Assembly (NCBI GenBank): GCA_020852275.1
Contig: JADZBE010000007.1
Coordinates: 186,001-250,000 of the forward strand
Source: Phycisphaerales bacterium
GTDB lineage: Bacteria > Planctomycetota > Phycisphaerae > UBA1845
Direction: 5' to 3'
DNA: 64,000 bases
Positions 10,058 through 19,600 of this stretch are shown here, in pieces. A model generated the notes under the pieces. It was not told the DNA's origin. It worked only from the letters and a program-made list of their open reading frames with translations, and made no database searches. Position 1 is the first letter of the stretch. Every line of letters begins with the position of its first letter. The translations under genes were made by a program, and so were the position numbers.

Positions 10058-10577
10058 GACGAACTCTCCTGTGTTAGAACCTGTTTCTGCAGGCCGGCGC
10101 GGCAAGACGACGTTTGCGCAGCGCAGGCAGTCTCGCGTGACTTGAAGCGCTGCGCCCTCCTGACCGCGATGGCCAAACACCGCGGACTGCGACCCGCCGT
10201 CGCGAGCCTACCCGACGCGGACCCTCGGGTCGAGCCGACCACGTTATATGTATGTTAGGATACCGCGGAGTCGCCGCGTGTCAAGCTTGCAAGCGGTGGT
10301 GGCGCCTTGAAATCATCGCATCGTTTGTCTTTTCGTGTCGCGCCCGTGTGCAAGCGGGTTCTGACGCTTGGAAGCCGAGACGCTCTCTTACGGCTGAGGG
10401 TGGAGTGATGCAGGACGCGCCACGCCGGGCGATGCCGTGCGGCGGTTCGCCATGGCCAGGCGAGCACGCCAAGCCCTGCCACCCCACGCTTACTCGGACG
10501 CATGCCGTCTGCCGCCGCCGCGAACAGGCGCCGGCCGGCGTTGACCACGCGCCCGCGCCTCCCGTAACCTGCCGGAC
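10058..10577. other. Gene-free divergent intergenic region
   Basis: This 520-bp gap separates two divergent genes and shows no convincing coding frame. It contains an AT-rich island at about 10246-10261 (TATGTATGTTAGGATA) that could hold a promoter; a similar TTAGGATA string precedes the S24 gene near 24145. At 10454-10485 there is a partial copy of the CAGGCGA...GCCACC repeat family seen complete at 37308 and 54354. Confidence 0.5.
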
Positions 10578-11249
10578 ATGGCGATTCGTTTTCAATGCCC
10601 GTCCTGTCAGCAGCCCATCGAGACCGACGACGAGTGGGGCGGCAAGCTCGTGGCCTGCCCGTACTGCCGCAACACGGTCGCCGCGCCCCTCCAATCTACT
10701 CTTGAGATGCTCAGCCCGCCACCGCCCGTCACTGGCGAGAGCGGGCCGAGCATTCCCACGGCATCCGCGGTGAATGTCGGCGGCGGACCCTCCCCGACAT
10801 CGCCCTGGCCCGCGTCGCCCTCCTGGCCGGCGATGCCGCACAGGCTGGTGCCGTCCCATGTTGCACCGAACCGGCGAGGGTGGGGCACGGCAGCGCTCAT
10901 CCTTGCGAGCGCCACGTTGTTGTGCGCGATCGGGACGCTCATGGTCATCAGAAACCACCGCATGGAGGTGGAAGCTCTCCAGGCGGACCCGGGTAAGCCG
11001 TTCCTCGAGAATCAGCAGCATGTCATGGAGTTGATGCAGCAACGATACGGCACGATTCCAGCTTGGATGCTCGTGCTCATGGGCCTGCCCATACTGGGCG
11101 GCGTGTTGTGGCTCGGCGCAATCGGTTGCGCGATTGTCGGCGTGCGCTCGCCTTCGGGTCGGGCATTGAGCTTGGCCGCCTTCGCGCTTTGTTGCGTCTC
11201 GCCGATGCTGTGTTGCTGTGGGCCGATGCTGGTGGCGACGTTAACCTAG
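10578..11249 (+). CDS. Zinc-ribbon membrane protein of unknown function
   Basis: 223 aa. The N-terminus is a zinc-ribbon-like motif with two knuckles, CPSC and CPYC, in a context (FQCPSCQQPIETDDEWGGK) common at the start of planctomycete membrane proteins. A Pro/Ser-rich linker covers about residues 43-100. Three hydrophobic segments follow, at about 108-128, 160-186 and 193-220, the last rich in cysteine (ALCCVSPMLCCCG). Topology suggests a cytosolic N-terminal ribbon. It lies 82 bp upstream of larB on the same strand, but nothing links the functions. Confidence 0.75.
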   Translation: MAIRFQCPSCQQPIETDDEWGGKLVACPYCRNTVAAPLQSTLEMLSPPPPVTGESGPSIPTASAVNVGGGPSPTSPWPASPSWPAMPHRLVPSHVAPNRRGWGTAALILASATLLCAIGTLMVIRNHRMEVEALQADPGKPFLENQQHVMELMQQRYGTIPAWMLVLMGLPILGGVLWLGAIGCAIVGVRSPSGRALSLAAFALCCVSPMLCCCGPMLVATLT

Positions 11250-11331
11250 TTGCTCGGTTTGCCCGGAGAAGCTCTGACTGGAGTGCCTTTGGATTGCCTG
11301 CGGCTTCCAGGCAAACTACGCTTCAGACAAG

Positions 11332-12087
11332 ATGACCGAGCCTGCCTTGCGAGCACTGCTGCAAAGCCTCGTGCGAGGCGAGACCACGCTTGACGCGGCG
11401 GTGTCGCGTCTGCGCGACCTGCCGTTTGAAGATATCGGCTTTGCCCGCGTGGATCACCATCGCGCTCTGCGCTGCGGGTTCGCGGAGGTCATCCTCTGCC
11501 CCGGAAAGACCGTCGAGCAAGTCACCGCCATCTTCACCCGATGCGCCGCCAGCGGTGGCAACGTTCTGGCTACGCGCGCCACGCACGAGGTCTTCGAGGC
11601 CATACGGCGAGAGCATCCCACCGGTGAGTATCACCCCGCCGCCCGCGCCGTCACGCTGAGGCAAATCACGCCGCGGACACACACCGGACGAGTAGTGATC
11701 GTCGCCGCCGGCACCAGCGACATGCCCGTCGCCGAGGAGGCCCGCGTCACCTGCGACATCATGGATCTCGCGGTGGAATCGGTTTACGACGTGGGAGTGG
11801 CCGGGCTGCATCGCCTGCTGGCCTCGCGCGAGTCGATTGCTTCCGCCGATGTCGTCATCGCGGTTGCCGGGATGGAAGGCGCATTGCCCAGCGTGGTCGG
11901 AGGGCTGGTGTCCTGCCCGGTGATCGCCGTGCCGACGAGCACGGGGTACGGCGCAAGCTTCGGCGGGGTGACGGCCCTGCTGGCGATGCTGAACAGTTGT
12001 GCCTCGGGGGTGACCGTGGTGAACATCGACAATGGCTTCGGCGCCGCCTACGCCGCGGCACGCATCTTGAAGGCTCGGACCTCGTAG
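11332..12087 (+). CDS. larB: Pyridinium-3,5-biscarboxylic acid mononucleotide synthase LarB
   Basis: 251 aa, the usual LarB length. The C-terminal PurE-like domain has the family signatures AAGTSDMPVAEEA (about 123-135), AVAGMEGALPSVVGGLV and PTSTGYGASFGG. LarB carboxylates and hydrolyses nicotinic acid adenine dinucleotide, the first step of the nickel-pincer cofactor used by lactate racemase and related enzymes. LarC, LarE and a LarA-type enzyme are not in this window. The stop is 11 bp before nnrD, so the two are probably cotranscribed; both act on pyridine nucleotide chemistry. Confidence 0.92.
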   Translation: MTEPALRALLQSLVRGETTLDAAVSRLRDLPFEDIGFARVDHHRALRCGFAEVILCPGKTVEQVTAIFTRCAASGGNVLATRATHEVFEAIRREHPTGEYHPAARAVTLRQITPRTHTGRVVIVAAGTSDMPVAEEARVTCDIMDLAVESVYDVGVAGLHRLLASRESIASADVVIAVAGMEGALPSVVGGLVSCPVIAVPTSTGYGASFGGVTALLAMLNSCASGVTVVNIDNGFGAAYAAARILKARTS

Positions 12088-12098
12088 AGACGGATGCC

Positions 12099-13022
12099 AT
12101 GGCCGCAAAACCGATCATCACGCGCGAAATTCCGCCGCTTCCGACGCGCCCGGAGGACGCCCACAAGGGAAGCGTCGGGCGCGTGCTGGTCATCGGGGGT
12201 TGCGACATCGGCGCCTGCGGCACGGGAATCACCATGGCCGGTGCGCCGGCGATGGCGGCCCGCGCCGCTTTCCGCAGCGGAGCGGGGCTGGTGCAAATCG
12301 CCGTTCCCGATGGGATCAGACATTCCGTCGGGATTCTCGTGCCGAACGCCACCGTCTGTTCCTATGCCCGGCAGCCCGGAGAGCATGGAGAGCATTGGCT
12401 TACGATTGTGGAGCAATTCAAGGCCGACGTGGTGGTTGTCGGTCCCGGGCTTGGGGACGGCATCCGGGCGTCAGAGCTTGCGGCGTTCGTGATGCGATGT
12501 CCCGTACCGCTGGTGCTGGATGCGGATGGGCTGAACCTGCTGGCGAAGGCCACCGTGGGGCAGGGGCGCGTTCCGCTCGGGCAGGCGCTCCAAGCGGAGG
12601 GTGATCCCCAAGACCGCCCCTGCGTGCTCACGCCGCATCCCGGCGAGGCGAAGCGGCTGCTCGATGCCTGGGGTCGCCCGCCCGCTACGGATCGGCAGCA
12701 GACCGCGCTGACTCTGCACGAATGCACGGGCGCCGTGATCGTCCTCAAGGGGCACGGCACGATCGTCACCAATGGCAAGCGCCTTTACGTCAACGAAACC
12801 GGCAACGCAGGCATGGCCACGGGCGGAACCGGCGACGTACTCACCGGTGTCATCGCCGCGCTCATCGGGCAGGGGATGGAAACCTTCGAGGCGAGCGTCC
12901 TTGGCGTCCACATCCACGGACTGGCCGGCGACTTCGCGGCGCAGGACATCGGCCCCATCTCCATGACCGCCGAGGACATCATCGCCTACCTGCCGGACGC
13001 CTTCGGGGAGTTTGAAGAGTAG
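12099..13022 (+). CDS. nnrD: ADP-dependent NAD(P)H-hydrate dehydratase
   Basis: 307 aa from the ATG at 12099; an upstream in-frame start would overlap larB. This is the YjeF C-terminal/ribokinase-like fold: GSVGRVLVIGG near the start, LDADGLNLL, LTPHPGEAKRLL, VLKGHGTIV and the catalytic loop GMATGGTGDVLTG. It dehydrates damaged NADHX/NADPHX back to NAD(P)H, using ADP. The N-terminal epimerase domain (NnrE) that is often fused to it is absent, so this is a dehydratase-only form. Confidence 0.92.
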   Translation: MAAKPIITREIPPLPTRPEDAHKGSVGRVLVIGGCDIGACGTGITMAGAPAMAARAAFRSGAGLVQIAVPDGIRHSVGILVPNATVCSYARQPGEHGEHWLTIVEQFKADVVVVGPGLGDGIRASELAAFVMRCPVPLVLDADGLNLLAKATVGQGRVPLGQALQAEGDPQDRPCVLTPHPGEAKRLLDAWGRPPATDRQQTALTLHECTGAVIVLKGHGTIVTNGKRLYVNETGNAGMATGGTGDVLTGVIAALIGQGMETFEASVLGVHIHGLAGDFAAQDIGPISMTAEDIIAYLPDAFGEFEE

Positions 13023-13193
13023 CTTCCTTCGCCCCTTCCCACGGGAAGGGGGCAGGGGAAGGGCTTCTTGAACACCCCGCCCCGGCTCTGCCCTACAAGG
13101 AGAGGCGTCCTCCCCTTTCCACTGGAGAAAAAGCCGGTATCGGGATAGCCTGACGCCACGCGGGCTCTGCGCCCGTGACAGGAGATTGATGTG

Positions 13194-13529
13194 ATGACCC
13201 TGCGTGATCCGCTCATGACGCTCCTTAATGAAACGGTGGTCATCGACACCGATGGACCCATCGTCTATCTCGGCAAGCTCGTGGACGTTACCGAGTCCGC
13301 GCTGGTGCTCACCGAGGCCGACGTTCACGACTGCCGCGAAGGACATGCCTCCAAGGAGGCGTACCTGGCCGAGGCGCTCGAGCAGGGCGTGACGGTCAAC
13401 CGCCGCCGCGTCGTCGTTCTGCGTCGGATCATGATGAGCGTCTCGCGCGTGGAGGACATCGTGCTGGAAGGCTCGCTCGGGATGGACGACCTGCCCGAGC
13501 GCGGCGAGTTTCGCCGGGAGGAGGAGTAG
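13194..13529 (+). CDS. Small conserved protein upstream of galE, possibly Sm-like
   Basis: 111 aa from ATG 13194 (a GTG at 13191 is an alternative); AGGAG at 13180-13184 fits either start. The sequence has the alternation expected of a small beta-barrel: VVIDTDGPIVYLGKLVDV, then LVLTEADVHD, then a basic strand VNRRRVVVLRRI and VSRVEDIVLEG. This resembles an Lsm/Sm-like fold, but that is only an impression from the strand pattern. The stop codon directly abuts the ATG of galE, so translation is probably coupled. Confidence 0.75.
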   Translation: MTLRDPLMTLLNETVVIDTDGPIVYLGKLVDVTESALVLTEADVHDCREGHASKEAYLAEALEQGVTVNRRRVVVLRRIMMSVSRVEDIVLEGSLGMDDLPERGEFRREEE

Positions 13530-14519
13530 ATGCGGCTGCTGGTCACGGGCGGCGCGGGCTATGTCGGCAGCCACTGCGCCCGCGCGCTGTGCGACGCCGG
13601 GCATGAAGTCGTGGTGCTGGACGATCTCTCCGCGGGTCACGAATGGGCGCTGGACCGCCGCGCCAGATTCGTCCGCGGCGACATCGCGGATCGAGCGCTG
13701 CTAAGTCGCGTGCTCGACGGCGCTTCGTTTGACGGCGTCCTCCACTTTGCCGCGTTCCTCGACGTGGGCGAGTCCGTGCGCGAGCCGCTGAAGTACTATC
13801 GCAACAACGTCGCCGGCACGGTCACGCTGCTCGAAGCCATGCGCGACCACGGCGTCCGCCGCCTCGTGTTCAGCTCGACCTGCGCCACGTACGGCGTGCC
13901 CCCGCGCGTGCCCATTACAGAGGACATGCCGCAGGACCCCATCAACCCCTACGGACGCACGAAGCTCGCCATCGAGTGGGCGCTGCGCGACAGCGCCGCG
14001 GCCTGGGGACTTGGCGCCTGCGCTCTGCGCTATTTCAACGCCGCCGGCGCCGCCTCCGACGGCGCCATCGGCGAGGACCACCATCCCGAGTCGCACCTGA
14101 TCCCGCTCGTGCTCCAAGTCGCGCTCGGTCAGCGTCCGCACATCGGCATCTTCGGCGACGACTACCCCACGCCCGACGGAACCTGCATCCGCGACTACAT
14201 CCACGTGGAGGACCTCGCGAGCATCCACCGCATCGCCATCGAGTCGCAGCAGGCCGGCGCCTTCCGCGCGTTCAACGTCGGCACGGGGGTCGGCACCAGC
14301 GTGAAAGAAGTCATCGACGCCGCCCGCAGCGTCACGGGTCACCCCATCCCCGCCGTCGTCTCCCCGCGCCGCGAAGGCGACCCGCCGCAGCTCTTCGCGG
14401 ATCCGTCCAAGGCACAACGCGACCTCGGCTGGCAAGCGCGCTTCGCCGACATCCGGGATGTCGTCGAATCCGCGTGGCGCTGGCATCGCGGCAGGCCGCA
14501 AGATGGGCGCGGCTCTTGA
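13530..14519 (+). CDS. galE: UDP-glucose 4-epimerase
   Basis: 329 aa, the normal GalE length. Short-chain dehydrogenase fold: NAD-binding GGAGYVGSH at 7-15, VLHFAAFLDVGESV, the SSTCATYG segment and the catalytic YGRTK. The substrate-domain motifs RYFNAAGA, DGTCIRDYIHVEDLA and FNVGTG are all present. It interconverts UDP-glucose and UDP-galactose for polysaccharide synthesis. Start codon follows the stop of the small upstream gene with no gap. Convergent with rpiB. Confidence 0.95.
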   Translation: MRLLVTGGAGYVGSHCARALCDAGHEVVVLDDLSAGHEWALDRRARFVRGDIADRALLSRVLDGASFDGVLHFAAFLDVGESVREPLKYYRNNVAGTVTLLEAMRDHGVRRLVFSSTCATYGVPPRVPITEDMPQDPINPYGRTKLAIEWALRDSAAAWGLGACALRYFNAAGAASDGAIGEDHHPESHLIPLVLQVALGQRPHIGIFGDDYPTPDGTCIRDYIHVEDLASIHRIAIESQQAGAFRAFNVGTGVGTSVKEVIDAARSVTGHPIPAVVSPRREGDPPQLFADPSKAQRDLGWQARFADIRDVVESAWRWHRGRPQDGRGS

Positions 14520-14633
14520 TCGCCCGTTGTAAGCCCGATTCTCCGCTTGGGACCCGGCCTTCCAGCCGGTCGTACTCCTTGGCGCGGCATCAAGGATCGG
14601 CAAGCGGTCGAATCAGAATCAGCGCCGGCTCGA

Positions 14634-15095
14634 TCATGCAGCAGGCGGCGGACCGCATCTTGCTTCGTACTCGACGATCTTCGCCACGCGGCGCTCGTGC
14701 CTGCCCGCGTCGAACTTCGTGTTCAGCCACACGTCCACGACGCGGCGCATCAGCTCTTCGCCGATGAGGTCGGCCGGGAGGCACAGGACGTTGGCGTTGT
14801 TGTGGGCGCGCGAGAGTTGGGCCGTCAGCTCATCGTGGCACAGCGCCGCGCGCACCCCGCGCACCTTGTTGGCCGTCATCGACATGCCGATCCCCGTTCC
14901 GCACAGCATGACCGCCGCTTCGCTCCGCCCCGTGGAGACGCTCTCGGCCGCGGGCAGCGCGCTGTCCGGGTAGTCGCAGCTTGCGTTGGTGTTGCAGCCG
15001 AAGTCGAGGACCTCGTGCCCCTTGGATGCGAGGAACGTCTTGATTTTCTCTTTGGCGGGGTACCCGCGATGATCGGACGCCAGAGCCACCTTCAT
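14634..15095 (-). CDS. rpiB: Ribose-5-phosphate isomerase B
   Basis: 153 aa. N-terminal ASDHRGY (residues 6-12), CDYPDSALPAA, and the catalytic-cysteine loop VMLCGTGIGMSM followed by NKVRGVRAALCHD and HNNANVLCLPADLIG are diagnostic of the RpiB/LacAB family. It interconverts ribulose-5-phosphate and ribose-5-phosphate. Its ATG overlaps the TGA of the upstream fusion gene (ATGA), indicating translational coupling. The same neighbours, as separate genes, occur in the Bacillus ywlC-ywlE-ywlF(rpiB) cluster. Confidence 0.95.
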   Translation of the reverse strand: MKVALASDHRGYPAKEKIKTFLASKGHEVLDFGCNTNASCDYPDSALPAAESVSTGRSEAAVMLCGTGIGMSMTANKVRGVRAALCHDELTAQLSRAHNNANVLCLPADLIGEELMRRVVDVWLNTKFDAGRHERRVAKIVEYEARCGPPPAA

Positions 15096-16213
15096 GGTTT
15101 GACCTCATCCAGTCGTTTGCGCAGCGCTGCCTCGATGTCGGTCGCGCACGCTTCGTAGGCCGAATCGCCGGAGCCGAACGGATCCTCGATGGGCGACTCT
15201 TCCTTCAGGAGCTTGATCCGGTCCCCGGCGTCCGGCGCCAAGTCGGTCATCGCCAGGTAATGCGACGGCGTCATGACGAACACGTGGTCCGCCGCGCGGA
15301 TCATGTCCGCGGTGACGCCGCGGGACCGATGCCCCGAAAGGTCCAGCCCGCGCCGGCTCATGGCACTGACGGCCTGCGGCGAAGCGCCGCCGCCCCCGCC
15401 GTGCGTTCCCGCGGACTCGACGAAGATGCGCAGGTCCACCAGATCCGCGGGTTTGCAGCCCATGCCCTCAGCCAGCAGTTGCCGGCAGATGGCCTCCGCC
15501 ATCGGGCTGCGACACGTGTTGCCGGAACAGACGAAGAGCAGGCGAAGCGCCGACAGCCGCTCGACCGTTCGCGCATCGTAAACGCCTTCGCGCAAGACCT
15601 CAAACCCGCCGCCCGTGACGCGGACGATCGTGGAGGCCTTGCCGTAGCGCGTTTGCCCCCCGTCGAGAAGCAAGTCAATTCGGTCATTCAGATTCGCTCG
15701 AATCGACTCCGCGTCGCACGGGGGAGGATCGCCCGCGCGGTTCGCGCTGCTGGCCACGATGGGTCCGCCCGCCGCACGGAGCATCGCGCACGCCAGCTCG
15801 TGATCCGGGTAGCGAACGCCCACAGTTCCTTCGTGGTAAACATCGCTTCCCGAGCCCAGCCCCTTCGCCCGACTGAAGCGCTCGCGGTCGGTTGGTCGAG
15901 CGTCAAAGACCAGCGTGAGCGGACCGGGCAGTCCCTTGGCAACGAACCGCCGCGCCACGCCGCCCAAAGCGCCCGCGGCTTCCTCGATCGCCGAGCGGTT
16001 CCCGACGTGCAGCGTGAACGGCTTGCCGTCATCGCGCACCTTCACGGCGCGCAACCGGCGCACGGCGTCGGGGCGATCCGCTCGGGCGGCCAGCCCATAC
16101 ACCGTTTCGGTCGGAAAGGCTACGAGTCCGCCCCGATCGAGAATCTCGCAGGCGACAGCGACGGCCTCGCGCTCCACTGCCGCCTCGCGGACCTTGATCG
16201 TACGGACTTCCAT
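15092..16213 (-). CDS. Fusion of threonylcarbamoyl-AMP synthase (TsaC/YwlC) and low-molecular-weight protein phosphatase (YwlE-like)
   Basis: 373 aa from ATG 16213, chosen over GTG 16222 because GGAG lies eight bases before the ATG and would overlap the GTG spacing. Residues 1 to about 215 are YrdC/Sua5: GGLVAFPTETVYGLA, KPFTLHV, GLPGPLTLVF, VGVRYPDH, IVASSANRAGDPP. This makes threonylcarbamoyl-AMP for tRNA t6A. Residues about 223-370 are a low-molecular-weight phosphatase: FVCSGNTCRSPMAE (Cys229, Arg235), SAGTHGG, GLDLSGHRSRGV and the acid loop EDPFGSGD. Whether the second domain acts on phosphotyrosine or phosphoarginine cannot be decided here. tsaD lies at 53303. The two-domain fusion is unusual. 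Confidence 0.92.
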   Translation of the reverse strand: MEVRTIKVREAAVEREAVAVACEILDRGGLVAFPTETVYGLAARADRPDAVRRLRAVKVRDDGKPFTLHVGNRSAIEEAAGALGGVARRFVAKGLPGPLTLVFDARPTDRERFSRAKGLGSGSDVYHEGTVGVRYPDHELACAMLRAAGGPIVASSANRAGDPPPCDAESIRANLNDRIDLLLDGGQTRYGKASTIVRVTGGGFEVLREGVYDARTVERLSALRLLFVCSGNTCRSPMAEAICRQLLAEGMGCKPADLVDLRIFVESAGTHGGGGGASPQAVSAMSRRGLDLSGHRSRGVTADMIRAADHVFVMTPSHYLAMTDLAPDAGDRIKLLKEESPIEDPFGSGDSAYEACATDIEAALRKRLDEVKP

Positions 16214-16621
16214 GCACGTCACTCCGTGCGGGGATTCTGGGGTTGCGCCGCGGGGTCGTCAAGAATTGTACGCGGCTTGTCAGCATAACGGCACCGAGTG
16301 GCATGGCTTCAGGGCGCTGGGTGGCATGGCTTCACGCGCAGCGGGTAGCCATGCTTCCCGGCCGTGGGGAAGCCCATGCTCACGCTGAGTACAGCGAGAG
16401 CATGCCACCCGTGGGGAAGCCCATGCTCGCGCTGAGTACAGCGAGAGCATGCCACTCACCGGCGATCCGTCAGGAGCACCCTGCCGACTCCAGCGCGCCG
16501 CGCCGGCGCTTCTCTAGTGGAAGCAGGCCGGGTAGATTCTCCGGCGAATCACCGCGGTTGCGGACGTGAGCCGGTGCTGAAACGTCCCGGATTCGCCGGT
16601 GAGTTCGAGGGGCCGTAACTC
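16214..16621. repeat. Intergenic region with a 47-bp tandem repeat
   Basis: No gene is seen between two divergent genes. Two tandem units, 16364-16410 and 16411-16457, share GTGGGGAAGCCCATGCTC, CGCTGAGTACAGCGAGAG and CATGCCAC. Degenerate fragments (GGGTGGCATGGCTTC) precede them from about 16297. A reverse-orientation relative sits at 20612-20650. Each unit can fold because CATGCTCxCGCTGAGTA pairs with its CAGCGAGAGCATG end. Confidence 0.8.
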
Positions 16622-19600
16622 ATGTTGATGCTGGCTTTTCGCTGGGTCCTGCTGCTCTCATCCTGCGCGGACGGCGTTGATCCGCGACTGCTCACCGTGG
16701 CTGAGAAAAGCGAGTACCGCGCCACCGCTCGATACGACGAAGTCATGGCGCTGGGCAAGGCGCTGGACGAATCGTCGGACAAGGTCGCGCTGGGGCGGAT
16801 GGGCACGACCGTCGAGGGGCGCGAGATTCCGCTCTTGATCCTCGCCGACCCGCCCATCAGGTCCGCCGAGGAGGCGCGGCGCAGCGACAAGCTGACCGTG
16901 TTCGCATTCGGCAACATCCACGCAGGCGAGGTCTGCGGCAAGGAAGCGCTGCCCATGCTGGCGCGAGAGATCGCGGGCGCGTCCAAGCCGCCGCTGCTCG
17001 ACAAGCTCATCATCGTGATGGCGCCGATCTTCAACTGCGACGGAAACGAGCGCGTCTCGAAGGACAACCGCCCGGGGCAGCTTGGGCCGGAAGACGGCAT
17101 GGGCCAGCGGCACAACGCGCAGGATCTCGACCTCAACCGCGATTTCGTCAAGCTAGAAAGCCCGGAGGTCCGCGCCCTGGCGAAGTTCATGACCGACTGG
17201 GACCCGGCCATGGTCATCGACACGCACACGACCAACGGCTCGCACCATCAGTACACGATGACGTATGAAGGTCCGCGCCACTGCGCCGGCGATCCGCGGA
17301 TCATCTCGTTCGTGCGCGAGCGGATGCTACCCGAAGTGACGCGCCGGCTGGAGGAAGGCGCGGGCTACAAGTCCTTCTTCTACGGCAACCTGTACGATCA
17401 CGGCGCCACGTGGAGCAACGACTACGGCGACACGCCGCGCTACAGCACGAACTATGTCGGGATGCGCAACCGGCTGGCCGTGCTGTCGGAAGCGTATGCC
17501 TACGCGCCCTACAAAGACCGGGTGCTGTGCACGCGCGAGTTTGTGCGCACGCTGTTCGACTACGCGGCCGAGCACGCCGACAATATCCGCAAGCTCATCA
17601 AGGACGTGGATGAGGAAACGATCGCGCGCGGCAAGTCGCCCGGTCCCGAGGATGTCATCCCGCTGCGGACGGAAATCGTTCCGTATGAAGGGAAGTTCCA
17701 AGTGGCGGCGTACGTCGAGAAAGAGGTCAACGGCCGGCTGACCGCCACCGACGAGAAGCAGGATTACGAAACGACGTTCATCGGGCAGTCGAAGCCGAAG
17801 CTTTCGGTGCGGCGGCCCTTCGCCTACCTGCTGCCGGCGTCGATGAACGCCGTCGTGGAGAAGCTGCAGCAGCACGGCATCCAAGTCGAGGCGCTGCACG
17901 AGGACATCCCGCTCCTGACCCAGACGTATCGCGTCGAGGAGGTACACCGCGCCGCGCAGCCGTTCATGAAGCACGTGGCCGTGGAGGCGGTGGACGTCTC
18001 CTCGCGCGACGGGCAGGTCAAGGCCGTGGCGGGCACGGTGCTGGTGCGCATGGCGCAGCCGCTGGGCACGCTGGCGGCCTATCTGCTGGAGCCGCAGTCG
18101 GCGGACGGGCTGGCGACGTGGAACTTCTTTGATGAGCGGCTCGCCGCGGGGAAGGACTTTCCCGTGCAGCGGCTCCTGTCGCCGGTGGTCGTCGAGTCGG
18201 GCCCGGTGGCGGCGCTACCCAGTGCCGAAGCCGTGGCACAGCCGATCACCTGGGAAAACTACGTCGCGGGGCGCGTGCCCAACCTGCGCGGCTCGCCCAT
18301 GTCCACCCTCGGCTGGACGGACGACGGCGACCATTATCTTCAGGTGCGCGACGGGAAGCTCTGCAAAGTCAATGCGATGACCGGCGAGTCGCAGCCGTTT
18401 CACGATCCGGAGAAAATGGCCGCCGCCCTCGCCAGGATCGAGGGCCTCAGCGAAAAGCAGGCCAAGAGCATGGCTGAAGGCACGCGCTTCCAGATGGACA
18501 AGGCGAGCAAGGGATCGCTGTTCAGCAAGGACAACGACCTGTACTACGCGACGTTCGACGGGAGCGTGGCCGTGCGGCTCACGAAGAACGCGGACCTCGC
18601 CGAAGAGCTTGTGGAACTCAGCCCGGACGGACAACGCGTCGCCTTCGTGCGCAACCAGAACCTGTATTGCGTGGACGTGGCCACCCAGACGGAGAAGCAG
18701 CTCACCACCGACGGCGGCGGGCTGATCTTCAGCGGCAAGTGCGACTGGGTGTACTACGAGGAAATCTTCAACCGCAACGAGAAAGCGTTCTGGTGGAGCA
18801 AGGACTCGGCCGCGCTGTGCTTCTTCCGCATCGACGACGCGCCGGTGAACACGTTCACGCTCATCGACCATCAGCCGGTGCGGCAGCGGCTGGAAGAGCT
18901 GCGCTATCCCAAGGCCGGCGACCCCAATCCGCACATCCGGTTCGGCGTGGTCAAGGCGGATGGCTCCGCCGCCCCCGCGTTCGCGGATCTGTCGGCGCAT
19001 GATCCGAACGAAATTGTCATCAGCGGCGCGGGCTTCATGCCGGGCGAGGGCGCGCCAGCGTACTTCTACCTTCAGAACCGCCAGCAGACATGGCTGGACT
19101 TCTGCACCGTGCCGCGCGAGGGCGGCGCGTACAAAGTGCTGTTCCGCGATCAGACGCAGGCGTGGATCGAAAGCCCCGGCGAACCGACGTTTCTGAAAGA
19201 CGGCTCGTTTCTGCTCACCAGCGAGCGCACCGGCTGGAAGCACATCTACCACTACGCGGCCGACGGCAAGCTGCTGGCGACGGTGACGTCCGGGGAGTGG
19301 GAGATGCGCGGCATCGAGTGCGTCGATGAAGCCGGCGGCTGGGTGTACGTGATGGGCACGAAGGACAGCCCCATCGCCGACAACCTCTATCGCGCGAAGC
19401 TGGACGGCTCGAAGCTGGAGCGCCTGACGCAGACGAGCGGGCATCACGAAACGAGCGTCAGCCCCAAGGGGCATCTGTACATCGACTCGTGGAGCAGTCA
19501 TGCCGCGCCGACCCAGGTGGGCCTGTACCGGACCGAAGGCACGCTCGAACGCATGTTGGACACGAACCCCGTCGAGGCGCTGAAAGAAACGAAGCTCGCC

